Part shown: in pieces, positions 1 through 34,599 of the stretch
How positions within the stretch are numbered: the first letter of the stretch is position 1
How the letters are laid out: the number at the start of each line of letters is the position of its first letter
DNA from: Cheilinus undulatus
Lineage: Eukaryota > Chordata > Actinopteri > Labriformes > Labridae
Length of the DNA stretch: 64,000 bases
Direction of reading: 5' to 3'
NCBI RefSeq assembly: GCF_018320785.1
Contig: NC_054867.1
Coordinates: forward strand, 26,663,855-26,727,854
Notes under the pieces: model-generated
The model's database searches: none
The model's input: the letters and a program-made list of their open reading frames with translations, nothing else
What the model was told of the DNA's origin: nothing
Made by a program: the position numbers and the translations under genes

Positions 1-3000
1 CTAATGTACTCAATGTTTCCCCAAACACTGACACTGAAAACAAACAAAAAAGGGTTCAGTTATCAAAAAAACATGAAAACGCTTTATGAAATATGCAGTC
101 TTCTCCCTATGATATAAAAGAAACTACTCAATCTTTAATCTTTATTGATATCTAATAAAACTGGTCTTTGACAGAGGCTGTGGTATGGGAGTACTCTCTG
201 AATAATTTGTCAGGAGTAAGTGGGACATGAATAATTAAGGTTGGGGATACACAGAGCTGTGTTCATGGTGAGGAGAGCGGGAACCTGTCACTTCCTGCTC
301 TGTGCGTGGAGTTAATCAGCCTTCAAATGGAGCCCATTCATTCCTCAAAGCATTATTGTGTTTAAGTGCTTGCAAGCAACATAGTCAATATTATGGCATC
401 AGTAATATTGACGTTAGATTGAAGTTTAAACAGAAAATATTTATCTGTACTGTGAAAGTATGAGGGATGTTTTCCAGCATCATGTGTGTACAGGTGGACA
501 TTGTGTCTCAGTGCCTCTCACACTCGTCGCTGTATCCATGAGAGACGGTTTATTGTATAGAGACCCCGGCTGGAGGCTTCTGGAAAATGGAGTTGCCATG
601 GCAACAGCAAGCCATGAGAGATGCTATTTGGTCTGTGGTGTGACGCTGTCGATGGAGGGGAGTGTAGGGGCGTGGGGATCGCCAAAACATGGGGTTGAGG
701 GGGATATCTTAAAGTTAGAATCTGTGTCCCCATAGAGCCAGCCAACGACTGTGACTCCGCCCGGGCGCAACGTGATCCAGCAGTCTTAGATTGTGTGTCA
801 TGATTCCTACACAGATTTACATCTCGTTCACAGCATTATCCAGAGTGTTTCTGTGTGCATGTGTCCTCACTGGCAGTCATTTGTCTTTCTCTGCTCAGCC
901 TCATATCTGCAGATGTGCGTGTGGTGTCCTTCATCATTGTGTGTGTCTGTTTTATTGAATCTCCATTCACAGAGGCCCCTCAGCTGCAATCCTACTGAGG
1001 TTAAAGCTAAGGCACTCAAAGCTGAATGTTAAGTGCAGATTTTCTAAGGGAGTCATTTTATAAGCCTTTGAATTTAAAATATATCTTTTATAGAGGAGAT
1101 CTGATGTTTTAAGGATTATTTTGTTCTATATGTTTTATTTAAACTTCTTTCACAAAAAAGCATGCGAACTGCAGGGATATTTGGTCATAAATTACAATCT
1201 GAATCTACAAGCTGAATATGAAAGCAAATGCACACTGATTGACCGTAAATTGTGCAGCTTAAATATTTTCATATCCTTAGAATAAAATTAGACCAAAAAT
1301 TAAAGAATAAAACTCAGATTAAGAATCAGTTTTAACCGTTGTTGCAGTGCTGCAGCAGCATAAATACTTCCTCTGCCTACCACATTCATTATTTAGGTGT
1401 ATCAGTGCCAAATCTGATAAAGTGTGACTTTCTACACCGACAGCTACACAACAAACAAACATGCACAGCTGGGGGATCACAGTGCAGCAGTGAAGCAGAT
1501 ATATTTGGTCTTAATCTTGCAACTATTTATCACTCTGACACTTGGAACATAGTGTAGCTTTTTAATATTAACACTCAGCTATCATATTGTCACTGCCAAG
1601 TGTGAGTCTTTATCACCAAAGCCGGAAAACAAAGACAAACACAAATCTATTATTGATATTTTTTTAAATATACTGTTAGGTAATAGATCATTTTAGCAAT
1701 TTAAAATGAATATGAGGCATTATGTAGGATAGAGAGTGGTTTAGATTTGACAAAGTACACTTCTCTTTCTTTTCTGGAAGCATTTGTCTTGATTTTATGT
1801 TCTGATTTAGTAAGATGATGCAATTCAAAGACCATAAAGTATGCTCTGAGGAATGAGTCTGCCTAATCCCTGGAGATACTGCCGTCTGCCTCAACCTACA
1901 TATGATGCTGAGTCATTTGACAGCATTTATCTTCAGTACTCTCTGACAGTCAGTAGTTTTCTGTTCGCTATATATAAACTGCACAATGAATTTTTAAAAA
2001 AAGTATTGACATGTTATTTTAATTTTAGTTTATTTGACCTGTGTCCAATGTGAAATTTCCTTTCAGAAGTCTTTAAACCCGATGTTTAGAGCAGAGCAGC
2101 AAGTGACATATTCTAAGAGATACTGACCATAAAATCCATGAAATTAGAAAAACTGTCATGGAAACAAGATGAATTCTACCACCACAGCTGCCTCAATCGT
2201 TTGTATACATTTATACTATAAATAAATAAATGAATTACTTGCTAGGAGGCTAGTCCAATAACAGGCCTAAATGTGGTGTGTCTAACAGCATTATGCTAAA
2301 CTGAAGATATCTGGCATACTTACAAAACTGTGTAGACTTGCATAATTGTACACTTCAATGAATTTCTGGGGCTTCATTTCTGCAGTCTCACTCTGCTCCC
2401 AAGGCAGTAAGACGGTCAGGCAGCTAGATATCAATAGCAGGCTCACAGTCTCAAGTGACAATTTTGCAGGAACACCCCTAACATTTTAGGGTATAAGGCA
2501 GAGGTTTCCAGCTGTCCAGCTCACAATCCTAAAAATAACAGTGCTAGTAACTTGGGACACCTGCCGATCCTGGAAGTGGTTAAAGAGTATTATGCTGCTA
2601 ACAACAACAAACATAAAAGCCTAAAAACCATAATATTATTTCATATTGCCCGTGTGATTTATTGTAAGGTCAGTACCAGAATACAAATGATTTCTGTGTA
2701 TACACTGCAGCACAGAGTAGACATATCACATTTAATTACACACAGTGCTGTCTAAGTGATTCTTTAAAGACCAGTAGATCCCAACATTACTGCTGTTGTG
2801 AGCAAACTTAAGGATTTACACATGGGCCTACTTTAGGTAAACCATAAATCTCATCTTAAGGCAATGATTTCATTGTAAAGTCAGGTCATCATTTTTTGCA
2901 ACAGTGGGTAAAATATGCCACTTGAAATTGTCTTAAAATTTTCTTTGGACTTTTGATCACCCCCCTTATAGTTTAACAACCCTCAGAGGGTCCTACCCCC

Positions 3001-3045
3001 TCCACCAACAGAGGGTATTTTTGAAAACTGGACAAATGTTGACAT
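1..3045. other. AT-rich non-coding DNA upstream of the DIRS repeat region
   Basis: No ORF longer than 91 codons and no exon with protein homology was seen on either strand. If agap2 extends to the left of the window, this is probably intron DNA of that gene, because its 5' exon is not visible between here and 8852. A short GC-rich patch near 745-780 is the only compositional change. Confidence 0.4.
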
Positions 3046-3278
3046 TTAGTGCTTCATTAAGTTTTTCTTCAGCAGTTTTTAGAGGCTTTTGTGTCATTTG
3101 AGTGTAGTGTAGATCAAAAAGGGAGCACTGTTAGCATGTTAAGCTTTTTCCTGTAACCAGATATGATCTTTTTTGTTTAAAAGAATAACCGATCTTCATG
3201 CATTTGAGACATGCACTCATTCCTGTGTTAGGAGTTAGTTTGGATCCATCATATTAAAAAAAGAGTAGTTTTGGTATT
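3046..3278 (+). repeat. Left partial unit of a ~265-bp tandem repeat
   Basis: This stretch contains landmarks (catttgagtgtagtgtag, gggagcactgttagcatg, aaccagatatgatctttttt, gcactcattcctg, tttggatccatca) that recur in the same order at 8190-8345 and 8465-8600. It is the left part of a tandem array that the DIRS element splits. Confidence 0.75.
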
Positions 3279-4165
3279 GTTCTGTTTCATTCCTTCCTGA
3301 CTACCAGTGGCAGTAAACAAAGTGAATGTGTCTCCTCGCACTCCATGCAGGTCCAGACCTAATGTAAACAAAGTCACGTGAGTGACATGTATGGTACCTG
3401 ACCACCTCTGCTATAAATTGCACGTGTTAGCCTACTTCTGGCCTCTTTGATCTTCTCGCTGTTAGCTGCTTGTCAATCACTGGTTAATCGCTCCATAAGG
3501 TCTATATTATGGTTCTTAATTCTGCAGGTCCAAAAAGGTTAGCAGCTTTGTGTTGTTTGGTGTTTGACAGTCTGCCTGTGACATGTGGTCGGAGTGCAAA
3601 TTATTGCCCTCCAAGGCGGGGGCTGTCAAGCTATCCTGCCTTTCCTGTCTGGAGGTTTTAGCTCCCTAGCTAGACGTACTGTTGTGAACAGTTGTGGTAG
3701 CTAATTCCTCCGGTGCTAGACGGAGTGCGGTTAGTACGTCTCTCGTCTAGCGTTGTTTGCTAGATAATATTGTTAAGTGGCTGGAGGTTTTGATCACGTT
3801 CGGTGGCTCATAGTCAGAGCTCATGCTTGGATTACCTGGCTGCATACACGCTTCAGTGGACCGGTTAGCGGCAGGTTACATTATCCTGCGCTGTCCGTGT
3901 CCGACAGAGTGGTAATTTAAGGTGTGTGCTGGAAGTTCTGGTCGCATTTTGTGGTTAACAGTCACATTTCCTGCTCAGATTACCTGGCTGTATACACTTT
4001 CTTTAGCTGGACAGGTTAGCAGCAGGCTACGTTAGCCTTCCTAACTATATTTTTTCTGACTGAGTGGTATTATACGATGTAAGTGCTAGAGGTTCTGATC
4101 GTGTTCAGTGGCAGATAGTCACAGCTCCCGCTCAGATTTCCTAGCGTCACCCTATAGTTTGTAGG

Positions 4166-4357
4166 ATGGCCTGTACTTCTTGTGAAGCTCAACTGCATGT
4201 TGAGGATGGCCATGATTTGTGCCCCAAGTGTCTGGGTGTGGGTCACCTGAGGGACGCCCTCTCAGACCCCTGTATCAACTGCAGCATTTTGCCTCTGGCA
4301 GTGAGAGAGGAAAGGCTGCGGCAGGTGGCGATGTCAACAAGGGCGTCAAACTCTTGA
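4166..4357 (+). pseudogene. DIRS gag-like ORF fragment with Cys/His motif
   Basis: A 63-codon ORF begins MACTSCEAQLHVEDGHDLC and continues with PKCLGVGHL and PCINC. Cysteine pairs with nearby histidines followed by CLGxxH are typical of ORF1 of vertebrate DIRS elements. The frame breaks after the ORF, and downstream DNA to 5400 holds only short disconnected pieces. Confidence 0.6.
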
Positions 4358-5488
4358 GTTTCAGGGCGGACAGGAGACCATGTTAAGCCCAGGGAGGACC
4401 CCTTCCTGGATCGGTTCCAGGAGGTGTAGAGGCCAAGGATGGCTCAGAGACTTCCCAAAGGAGCTCTCTTAGCGCTGAGCCAGGGAAGGGAGTCTGCTCA
4501 TTGCGAGCAACACTACATGCAGCCCTGGCCAGGATTGGGCTGGATGATACACTGGCGGCTCAGAGCCTGGTTAGTAACCCATTCTTTCAGCTGGGCTAAT
4601 CCAAGGGCAGCTGCCCACCATGGCAGAAACTCTCCGACCCTGGTCTCCATGTGCAATGCAGGGGAGCATGGCTTGGACTATATGCCCCCTGTGAACCAAT
4701 GCATCGCCTCTCTGGTTCTTTCTCCAGATGAGGCACTAAAAGATAAGGTTTGCTGTCCAAGGCCACAGTGCAGGGTCACAGACAGCCTTCTTACAAAAGC
4801 CTAAGCGGCCTGGATGGCTCGTATGGGGAACTAACTTTCAGTGCTCCTTCTCGCCCAGTACCAGATGCTGCAACCAGAGCATGATGGCAGAGAGCTTGGG
4901 GATGTCAGTGATGCATTACTCCAAGCATTCTGATGACCAGGGAGCTTGGTCATCTGATGTGAACCACTCTGGTTGTCACGCGACGTCAGGTTTGGCTGCC
5001 GCCGATGTCAGATGACTGTAGACAGGTGCTGCGGAAGCTCCCAGTTGTGCCGGAACAGTTGTTTGAGCACAGATGCAGTCCAGCCAGGCATCAGAAGGCT
5101 GGGGCAGTCATGGTAGAGGAGCCATGGGCCCTCCAGGTCAGCGCTTCAAGAAGCAGGGTGCCCGGGACCCTCAACCTGTCAAAACTTAATGGCATGGGTA
5201 TGGGTTTTAAAAACAATCTCCTAGGGTTACAAGTTGCAGTTCCGCCGCTGGCCCCCTCCACCCTCAGGGGTCAGGGTGTCTTTGGTCACAGATCCCCTGA
5301 AGGCACAATGTTTGTCACAGGAGATAGCCACCCTCCCTGACAAAAAGGCTATTACCCCAGTCTATCCACATACACAGAATGATGGGATCTACTCCACGTA
5401 TTTTCTGGTACCCAAGTAAGACGGCTGTCTTCAGCCTATTCTAGACCTAAGGCGGCTGAACAGATACCTGAAGGTTCTATCGTTCTGA

Positions 5489-6760
5489 ATGCTTTGCTCG
5501 GTTGATGTCCTTCAGGTCATTACTCCAAGAGAATGGTTCACCTCCATACACTTGAAGGATGCCTACTTTCACGTTCCCATTCAGCCAGACCACAGAAAGT
5601 TTCTTCGCCTTTCAGGGCCAAGCATATCAATTTGTCGACCTTCCATTTGGCCTGTCGTTGGCCCCTTTCATCTTCACAAGATGCACAAAGGCAGCCTTAA
5701 CATCACTTAGCCTGACCGGAATAAAAAATTTTCCCCTACCTCAACGACTGGCTCATCTGGGCTCCCTCACGTCGGGAGGCAGAGTAGGCAACATCAAAGG
5801 TTCTCGCTCATGTCCAGGCCCTGGGTATGACAGTGAACAGGGAGAAGAGCTCACTGACCCCGACCCAACAGACCTCCTTCACGGGCTTGTCCCTGGACTC
5901 AGTGTCTATGATGGCACGCCAGACAGTGGAGTGTGTGGGCAAGATCCAGAGCCTACTGAGGTCCTTCAGCCTTTTGGCACGTCTGACTGCCCAGATGTGG
6001 CTCAGGCTGTTGGGGATGCTGACAGCTGCTTTGGCGATCACACCTCTGGGGCTGCTGCATCTGCATCACCTGCGGAGGTGGTACAACAGCCTAACTTGGA
6101 CCCTCGACTGCACAGGTGGGTCAAGGTCAAGGTCACTCACAGGTGTCTAACTCATCTTCACTGGTGGTGGAAGAGCACTTTTCTTCTTCACAGGGTTTCT
6201 CTTGGCTTGGTTCCGTCAAGGCGGGAGGTAGTGACAACAGATGCCTCGCCCCATAATTGGGGGGCAATATGGTGGAAGAGGACAGTTCAGGGGGTCTGGG
6301 GCCCTCAGCGGAGGGGGCAGCACATCAATACAGTGGAACTCTGCACTGTCCACTTGGCGCTCAGGCACTTCTCCCCCTTTCTCAGGGGCAAGCATGTGCT
6401 TATCCCAACAGACAGCACCTCAGCTGTGTTTCATGTGAACCATCAGGGGGGAACCAGGTCACTGAGGTTTCTGAGAGAAGCCCAGAGGTTGTTAAAGTGG
6501 GCTTATTCTTGGCTGGCCTCCCTAAGGGCAATTCATGTTCCAGGCAGATCAAATGGGGTGGCAGTTTACCTCTCAAGCAAAAGGCTACCCCCCGGCGGGT
6601 GGAGGTTGCACCCTCAGGTGGTGCAGTTGATCTGGGGTCGGTATGGGGAGGCACAGGTGGACCTGTTTGCTTCAGAGAGCACAACACATTGCCCCCATGG
6701 TTCTCTTTGGCAGACACCAGTGCTCCACTGCGGATGGACGCCCTCGCCAATGCTTGGCTG
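5489..6760 (+). pseudogene. DIRS reverse transcriptase / RNase H remnant
   Basis: RT motifs are spread over two or more frames: LKDAYFHVPIQPDHRKFLR, then AYQFVDLPFGLSLAPFIFTR. The polymerase active-site region reads YLND at 5737-5748, where YLDD is usual, so the first Asp codon is altered. The RNase H part includes TTDASPHNWGA, GQHINTVEL and LIPTDSTSAVFHVN, near 6230-6440. Frameshifts between these blocks mean no functional polyprotein is encoded. Confidence 0.82.
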
Positions 6761-7019
6761 AGAGGACGTCTGTCTGCATTTCCCCCGATCCCCTTGATAA
6801 TGCTAGTGCTTCACAGGGTGAGGTTGTCTGGCCACAGGATCCTCCTGGTGGCTGTCGAGGATATGGTTTTCAACACTCCTCAGTCTGTTGGAGGAAGATC
6901 CCTGGCAGCACCCAGTGAGGACAGACCTCCTGTCCCAGTTGGATGGAAGGGTGTGGCATCTGTCTCCGGGCCTCCTTCAGCTATGGGTGTGGCCACTGAG
7001 AGGGAGCGGTCACTTTTAA

Positions 7020-8000
7020 CTGACCTTGAACCCTTGATTCAGGAAACACTGCATAATGCAAGGGCTCCTTCTATGAGGATAGTATACAGGAATTGTTTGT
7101 CTGCATTTTCTTCATGGTGCATGGACAGAGGGTTGGACCCAGTATCTTGTTCTGTGCAAGATGTTCTTTGCTACTTGCAGTATCTTTTTGAGGCTGTAAA
7201 GTGCTGTAAAGTATCAGAAAATATCACACTCTTCTACTTTTGTGTGCTTCTCTACCTGTAATTCCTAGAGTTGCATTGCTCCTCGTCCCCTGCTGCAGCA
7301 CATCTCTCTATCAGCCAGCTGCACACTACGCGTCTTCCCCCTGACCAGCGTCTTTGGGGAGGGGGGCGTGGGGGATCACCGACCAGATTGATCTTGGTCT
7401 AAAAAAAGCTTTTCAACCAAACAATCGACCAATCGAATTGAAACTGTCAGCCCTACATTTAAGACTGCTTTTCTCTTTGGCAATTACGACAGCCAAATGT
7501 GTAAGTGAACTCCACGATTTCTCCATTAGTCCCACATGCCTTTTGTGGAAGACAGACTACTCTGGCTTGACACTGTGGCCCAACTTAATTTTTCTGCCAA
7601 AGGTTTTGTCCCCTAGTCATATTAATCAGGCCATAGAACTAGAGGCTTACTGTCCTCCTCCGTTTAGGGCGGAGCTGGAGGAAAAGGCCAATTTGCTGTG
7701 TCCCATGCGGGCACTGCATCTATACATTGAGGCTACACAAAGCTTCAGGTGCTCAGAGCAGCTGCTTGTCTGCTACAGTGGGCAGAATAAGGGGCATGTG
7801 TTGTCTAAGCATAGGCTCTCCCACTGGGTTGTTGAGGCCATTAAGCAGGCATATGAGGCTCCGGGTAGGCCTGCTCCTTCAGATGTTATCTGCCATTCCA
7901 CCAGGGGGGTGGCTACATCTTGGGCAGCAATGAGGGGGGTGTTGCTTTCAGAGATCTGTGCAGCAGTTCTGTCTTGTGACTTTGTTTACATCGGATCTCT
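7020..8000 (+). pseudogene. DIRS tyrosine recombinase remnant
   Basis: The N-terminal SAM-like part (YRNCLSAFSSWCMDRGLDP, then DVLCYLQYLFE) is followed after a frame break by the catalytic part in the 248-codon ORF at 7354-8100. The HxxR box is visible as CHSTRGVATSWA (His codon at 7894). The first catalytic arginine, expected in an AKRVxEL-like box, reads AKCVSEL (Cys codon 7498-7500). A nucleophilic tyrosine context cannot be found before the inverted terminal repeat, so the enzyme is dead. Confidence 0.78.
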
Positions 8001-8110
8001 ACCTACACAGAGTGCGAGGAGACATATCCACTTTGTTTACTGCCACTGGCAGTCACCCAGGAATTCACAGAACCATAGTTACCTTTGTAACTTCCATTAG
8101 TGTCTTTTTG

Positions 8111-8720
8111 TCAGTTGGGTGGGGTTAACCACTTTGGTTGTACAACTAGCTGTCTAGCTAATGTAAGCTTAGAAGGTTCATGATAATTGTGAATCATTTG
8201 GGCATAGTGTAGCTCAGAAGTAAGCACTCTTGGCATGCTTGGCTTTTTCACTTAACCAGATATGATCTTTTTTGACGAAATACTATACTCGTGCACTTAA
8301 GATATGCACTAATTCCTGTTTTAGGACTAGTTTGGATCAATCATGTTATTCAAAATCGTTTTTGGGTTCATAAAGTTGGTGTTTTTTTCAATTTTGAGGG
8401 GCTAACCACTTACTTCTAGCTGTCTAGCTAATGTGAACTAAGAAGGTTCATAATCTTTGTATCTCATTTGAGTTTGATGTAGTTAAAAAAGGGAGCACTG
8501 TTAGCATGTTAAGGTTTTTTACATAACCAGAATAGTTCTAATTTTATTAAAATACCTATATTCATACACTATAGCCATACACTAATTCCTGTTTTATTAA
8601 ATTTTTTGTTTTTTGGGCTGATAAAGTTGAACCCCCCCCCCAACACCACCATCACCACCACCACTTTGGTTAGCTCCACTGTCAAGCTAGCAGTTAGCTA
8701 AGAAGGTTCATGTAAATTGT
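8111..8720 (+). repeat. Tandem repeat, right part: two full units and a partial one
   Basis: Units begin near 8128, 8400 and 8660 with an AACCACTT-type start, then tagctgtctagctaatgt, agaaggttcat, catttg, gggagcac and cactaattcctgtttta. The period is about 265 bp with substantial divergence. A C10 tract at 8632-8641 precedes the last, truncated unit. Confidence 0.75.
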
Positions 8721-8851
8721 ATTGATTTATAGTGCATTTTTGGAAGCTGTCAGTTTGTTTGAAAAGTTACTTTGCCAATGCTTTTAGTCTTTACAGAATA
8801 AGCTTGGTCCTTCAGGAATAAATCTTTTGCCGTCCATTTTCTTCCCTGCAG

Positions 8852-31336
<22,485 letters not shown>

Positions 31337-32440
31337 TGAGGATGGGGTGTTATAAATGTGTGTATGTGTGTGTGTCTCTGCTGAAATGATTGAACCAAAA
31401 AAAAGAGAAGTTTTCCTGAAAGCATTTCTACGGAGGCGAAGAGAAAAAAACATTACATCCAGATGCCTCTGCATTCAGAATTTAAATGAATGTATTGCAC
31501 TGTATACCAGCTGGTATGATTTATATTTCATCATGCAGTCAATATTTTTCTTCAGTCTCCTCTTAATTGAGAACGGGAATTTGCCTTCGGCCTCAAACAG
31601 CATAGCTGAACATCTCGAGGTCAGGTCTAGAAAAGAACTGCAATAAGTTTACAACTACTTTCAACTCCGTCTGTGTCTGCTTCAAAACGTCAAACACGTC
31701 CACACTTCTTTAATCTACTGACGGTGAATGTTGATTTAAAATTCAGAGTGCATACACTGTGTTATATCCAACACAGCTGGTCGTTCAGTGCTTCAATGAT
31801 GTTGTGTGTGTTGAAAAAAACTCTAGTGACTGAAAAAAGGGGCTGTTTTGAAGATAATCAAAATAACTGTATAGAAATGCATTGATAAAATAGTATAATT
31901 CTAAAAATTTAAAAAGTGCTTCATTTTAAAGATTGTTATTGTATGATTTGTACAGTTGTTTCTGTGTATAAAACTCAGAGTTACTCATAAGCTGATCAGA
32001 GATTTACTGTGCAGCCTCTTGGTTTCCTTTAATAACCACAAGTTTAACTCTTTAAGCATTGCAGAGTGAGACTTCTATGTTTCTGTTTGTTTTTCTGTGT
32101 GTGACATGAACACTGTACATGACGCGTGCATTATGAATCCAGCAGCAGCTCATGGTCAAGGCGAGTGTAGTACTACGTAGATGTGCAACAAAACAAGTGA
32201 GATGCCTTGATTTTGATTGAATGTATACAAAAAACGATGCTGTGAGTTCAACGGAAGCCCTAAGGTATCACACATCCAGACATTTTATTTTACTCTTTCA
32301 TGCAGTGATGACAAGTAAATTAGGGTTGTTTCCTCAAAACGTTGTCATAAATATTGTTTTGTAATCAGAAAAATGCTGGTTTACCCTTGAGAAAGAGTTG
32401 AATTCACTAACATTGGCTTTTCTTCCCAGGGTCCAACACA
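31337..32440 (+). other. Probable agap2 3' UTR and downstream DNA
   Basis: Directly follows the agap2 stop. It has a short GT run (31356-31376) and AT-rich sequence with no AATAAA on the + strand that I could find before the next transposon. The UTR end is therefore not placed. Confidence 0.4.
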
Positions 32441-32939
32441 TATACAGGTGCATCTTAAAAAGCTGAATATCATAAAAAGTTCATTTTTCCTTTGATTTCA
32501 TTCAAGAAGTGAAACTTCATATACTCTAGATTCTTCTCATACAAAGTGAAATATTTCAAGATATTTTTGTTTCAATGTTGATGATTATGGCTAACTGGTC
32601 ACAAAAAATCAAAAATCCAATACCTCAAAATATTAGAATATATGTCCAATAAAGGGCATAACACAAATATTGACCTTTTGAAAAATGATGCTTGTTTAGG
32701 CACCAAGTACTTGGTTGGTGCTGCTACTGCATCAGAGTGATGTGGCATGGAGGCGATCAGTCCGTGGCACTGCTGGGATTTTATGAAGCTCAGGCTGTTT
32801 GATAGCAGCCTTCAGCTCATCTGTATTGTTGAGTCTGATGGCTCATCTTTCTCTTGACATTTCCTTAGAGATTCTTTACAAGGTTCAGGTCAGACCGGTT
32901 GGCTGGCTAATCAAACACAGTAATACCATGGTCAGCAAA

Positions 32940-33204
32940 TCAGTTTCTGGTGGTTTTGGCTTCACTTTGGACAGGTGCCAAGTCCTGCTGGAAAAGGAAA
33001 TCAGAATCTTCATAAAACTTGTCAACAGATGGAAACATGAAGGGCTCTAAAATCTCCAGACAGACATTTGACAGCGTTGATTCTGAGCTTGATAAAGCAC
33101 AGTAGACCAACAGCAGCAGATGACATGGCACCCCAAACCATCACTGACTGTTTTACTTTCATCTGAAACAGAACCACTGAGAACGGTCCAGTTCTTTTTC
33201 TCAC
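32940..33204 (-). pseudogene. Transposase fragment of the CAGGTGCATCT element
   Basis: Two overlapping minus-strand frames hold VKQSVMVWGAMSSAAVG and DFLFQQDLAPVQSEAKTT. VWGAM and FQQD-type boxes are conserved around the DDE catalytic centre of Tc1/mariner transposases. A frame change between them and the lost remainder make this non-functional. Confidence 0.7.
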
Positions 33205-33318
33205 CCAGGTGAGAAGCTTATAATGTTATCTATGGTTCAGGAGTGGCTTGACACTGGGAACACGAGACTTGTAGCCCATCACTTGGACCTATTTGTCTGT
33301 GGTGGTTCCTAAGCCATT

Positions 33319-34038
33319 AGCCATTTTTACACAGAGATTCCGCAATAAAGGTGAAAAGGAATGGCTGTCTCTGTTCCGCAACGAGCAATTCACACAAAGG
33401 TGTAACAGAGCCGTGCACGTCCGAGCTTGCACACACACCCTGGTGTCCTGTAATCAGATAGCAGCCGCTGCGCGAGCTACTGCTTTCAATGAAACCCGAA
33501 ACTCTGGATTTCTCGGTTCAAAACTTTGTATTTTCTAAATGAAATATGGGGAAAATAACATGAACATTCATTTTAATCGATTAGATCCCATAGACTTTTT
33601 TCACTCTGTTTCTGAGTTGGAGGTCCGACTTTAAGCAGTGTCACAGCGCACGTATTTACAGCGGAGGTCAGAAACTTAAGGGTACCGAGCTCCCTTGAAC
33701 ACATCATGGAACTTTTCAGACACTGCTGTGAGCAGAGATGTCTGCTCTCTCCTCTCCTGTACAGAGTGTGATCAGCTCTCTAACCTCACAGTCTCTCCTG
33801 TTAGTCCACATTATTCTTTGTTTTATCCCCTTTTGTTTTCTCTGATGAAATGCCGCTCGATTAAACCGTGCTGGTTTTTAAATCTCCCGTTTATGGAGAC
33901 AGCAGCGCACACTCGCCATGCGGATTGCCGTGACATACTTTCAGACTCCCCATTGCAGAACGGTTGCTTTCATACAGAACGGTGTTGCGGAATGAAGGCA
34001 TAACAGACACGGAAAAGAGAGGCAGTGTGAAAGTAGCT
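33319..34038. mobile_element. 720-bp MITE nested in the mariner/Tc1 relic
   Basis: Left end AGCCATTTTTACACAGAG and inverse right end AGCTACTTTCACACTGCC form imperfect terminal inverted repeats, flanked by ATT on both sides (33316-33318, 34039-34041). Host-element sequence resumes directly afterwards (gactcaagcc). The GC content is higher than in the host. The 3-bp duplication suggests PIF/Harbinger, but this is an inference. Confidence 0.65.
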
Positions 34039-34599
34039 ATTGACTCAAGCCTCAGTCAGCTCTTTATGAATGTCCCCGAAGTTCTTGAATCTGCTTTGTT
34101 TGACAATCCTCTGAAGGCTGAGCTCATCCCTGTTGCCTGTGGATATTTTCTTACCTCAATTTTCTTCCCGTCAACTTTCCATGAATATTCTGTGATACAG
34201 CCTCTGAGGACAGCCTGCTCTTACAGCAATGACCTCCTGTGGCTTACCCTCCTAACAAAGGGTGTCAGTGATTGTCTTCTGGACAACTGTCAAGTCAGCA
34301 GTCTTCCCCATGATTGCAGTTGTGTGTACAGAACCAGAATGAGAGAATGAAGGCTCAGGAAACCTTTGCAAATCTGACCACCTTTAAAAAAATTTAATAT
34401 TTTGAGATAATAGATTTTTGATTTTCATGGGCTATAAGTCGTAATCATCAAGATTAAAGCAAAAAAAAGTCTTGGAATATTTTACTTTTATGAGATTAAT
34501 CAAGACATTGTAAGAATTGAACTTTTTAAGGTAAATCACTAAAAAGAAAAGAACTTTTTCATTATGTTTTTATCTTTTTTTCAGATGCACCTGTACAGT

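Larger units (their letters stand above)
3279..8110 (+). mobile_element. DIRS-type tyrosine-recombinase retrotransposon, degenerate
   Basis: DIRS elements encode gag, reverse transcriptase/RNase H and a tyrosine recombinase, and end in inverted repeats instead of LTRs. Here the left terminus (ccagtggcagtaaacaaagt at 3306) is matched in inverse orientation at 8022-8063. In between, in order on the + strand, come a Cys/His gag-like ORF (4166), RT fragments (about 5490-5800), an RNase H-like domain (about 6180-6700) and a recombinase domain (about 7020-8000). Reading frames are broken by several frameshifts and stops. The left end appears to lack about 30 bp present in the right inverted repeat. 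Confidence 0.88.
32445..34593 (-). mobile_element. Mariner/Tc1-superfamily relic with CAGGTGCATCT termini
   Basis: Both ends are CAGGTGCATCT in inverse orientation (32445 and the inverse at 34593) and TA lies on both sides (32443-32444, 34594-34595). Near the left end are gaaacttcatatactctaga and aaagtgaaatatttcaag, as in a widely spread fish element. Minus-strand transposase pieces at 32940-33204 read SVMVWGAMSSA and FLFQQDLAPVQS, without a continuous frame. A 720-bp MITE has inserted at 33319-34038. Confidence 0.8.

Noticed and set aside
460-735. 91-codon ORF in the left flank
   Set aside because: No family motif, no splice context linking it to agap2, and codon content typical of random open frames.
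34000-34350. 128-codon ORF on the + strand
   Set aside because: It spans the border of the nested 720-bp MITE and antisense mariner/Tc1 sequence; no protein family resemblance.
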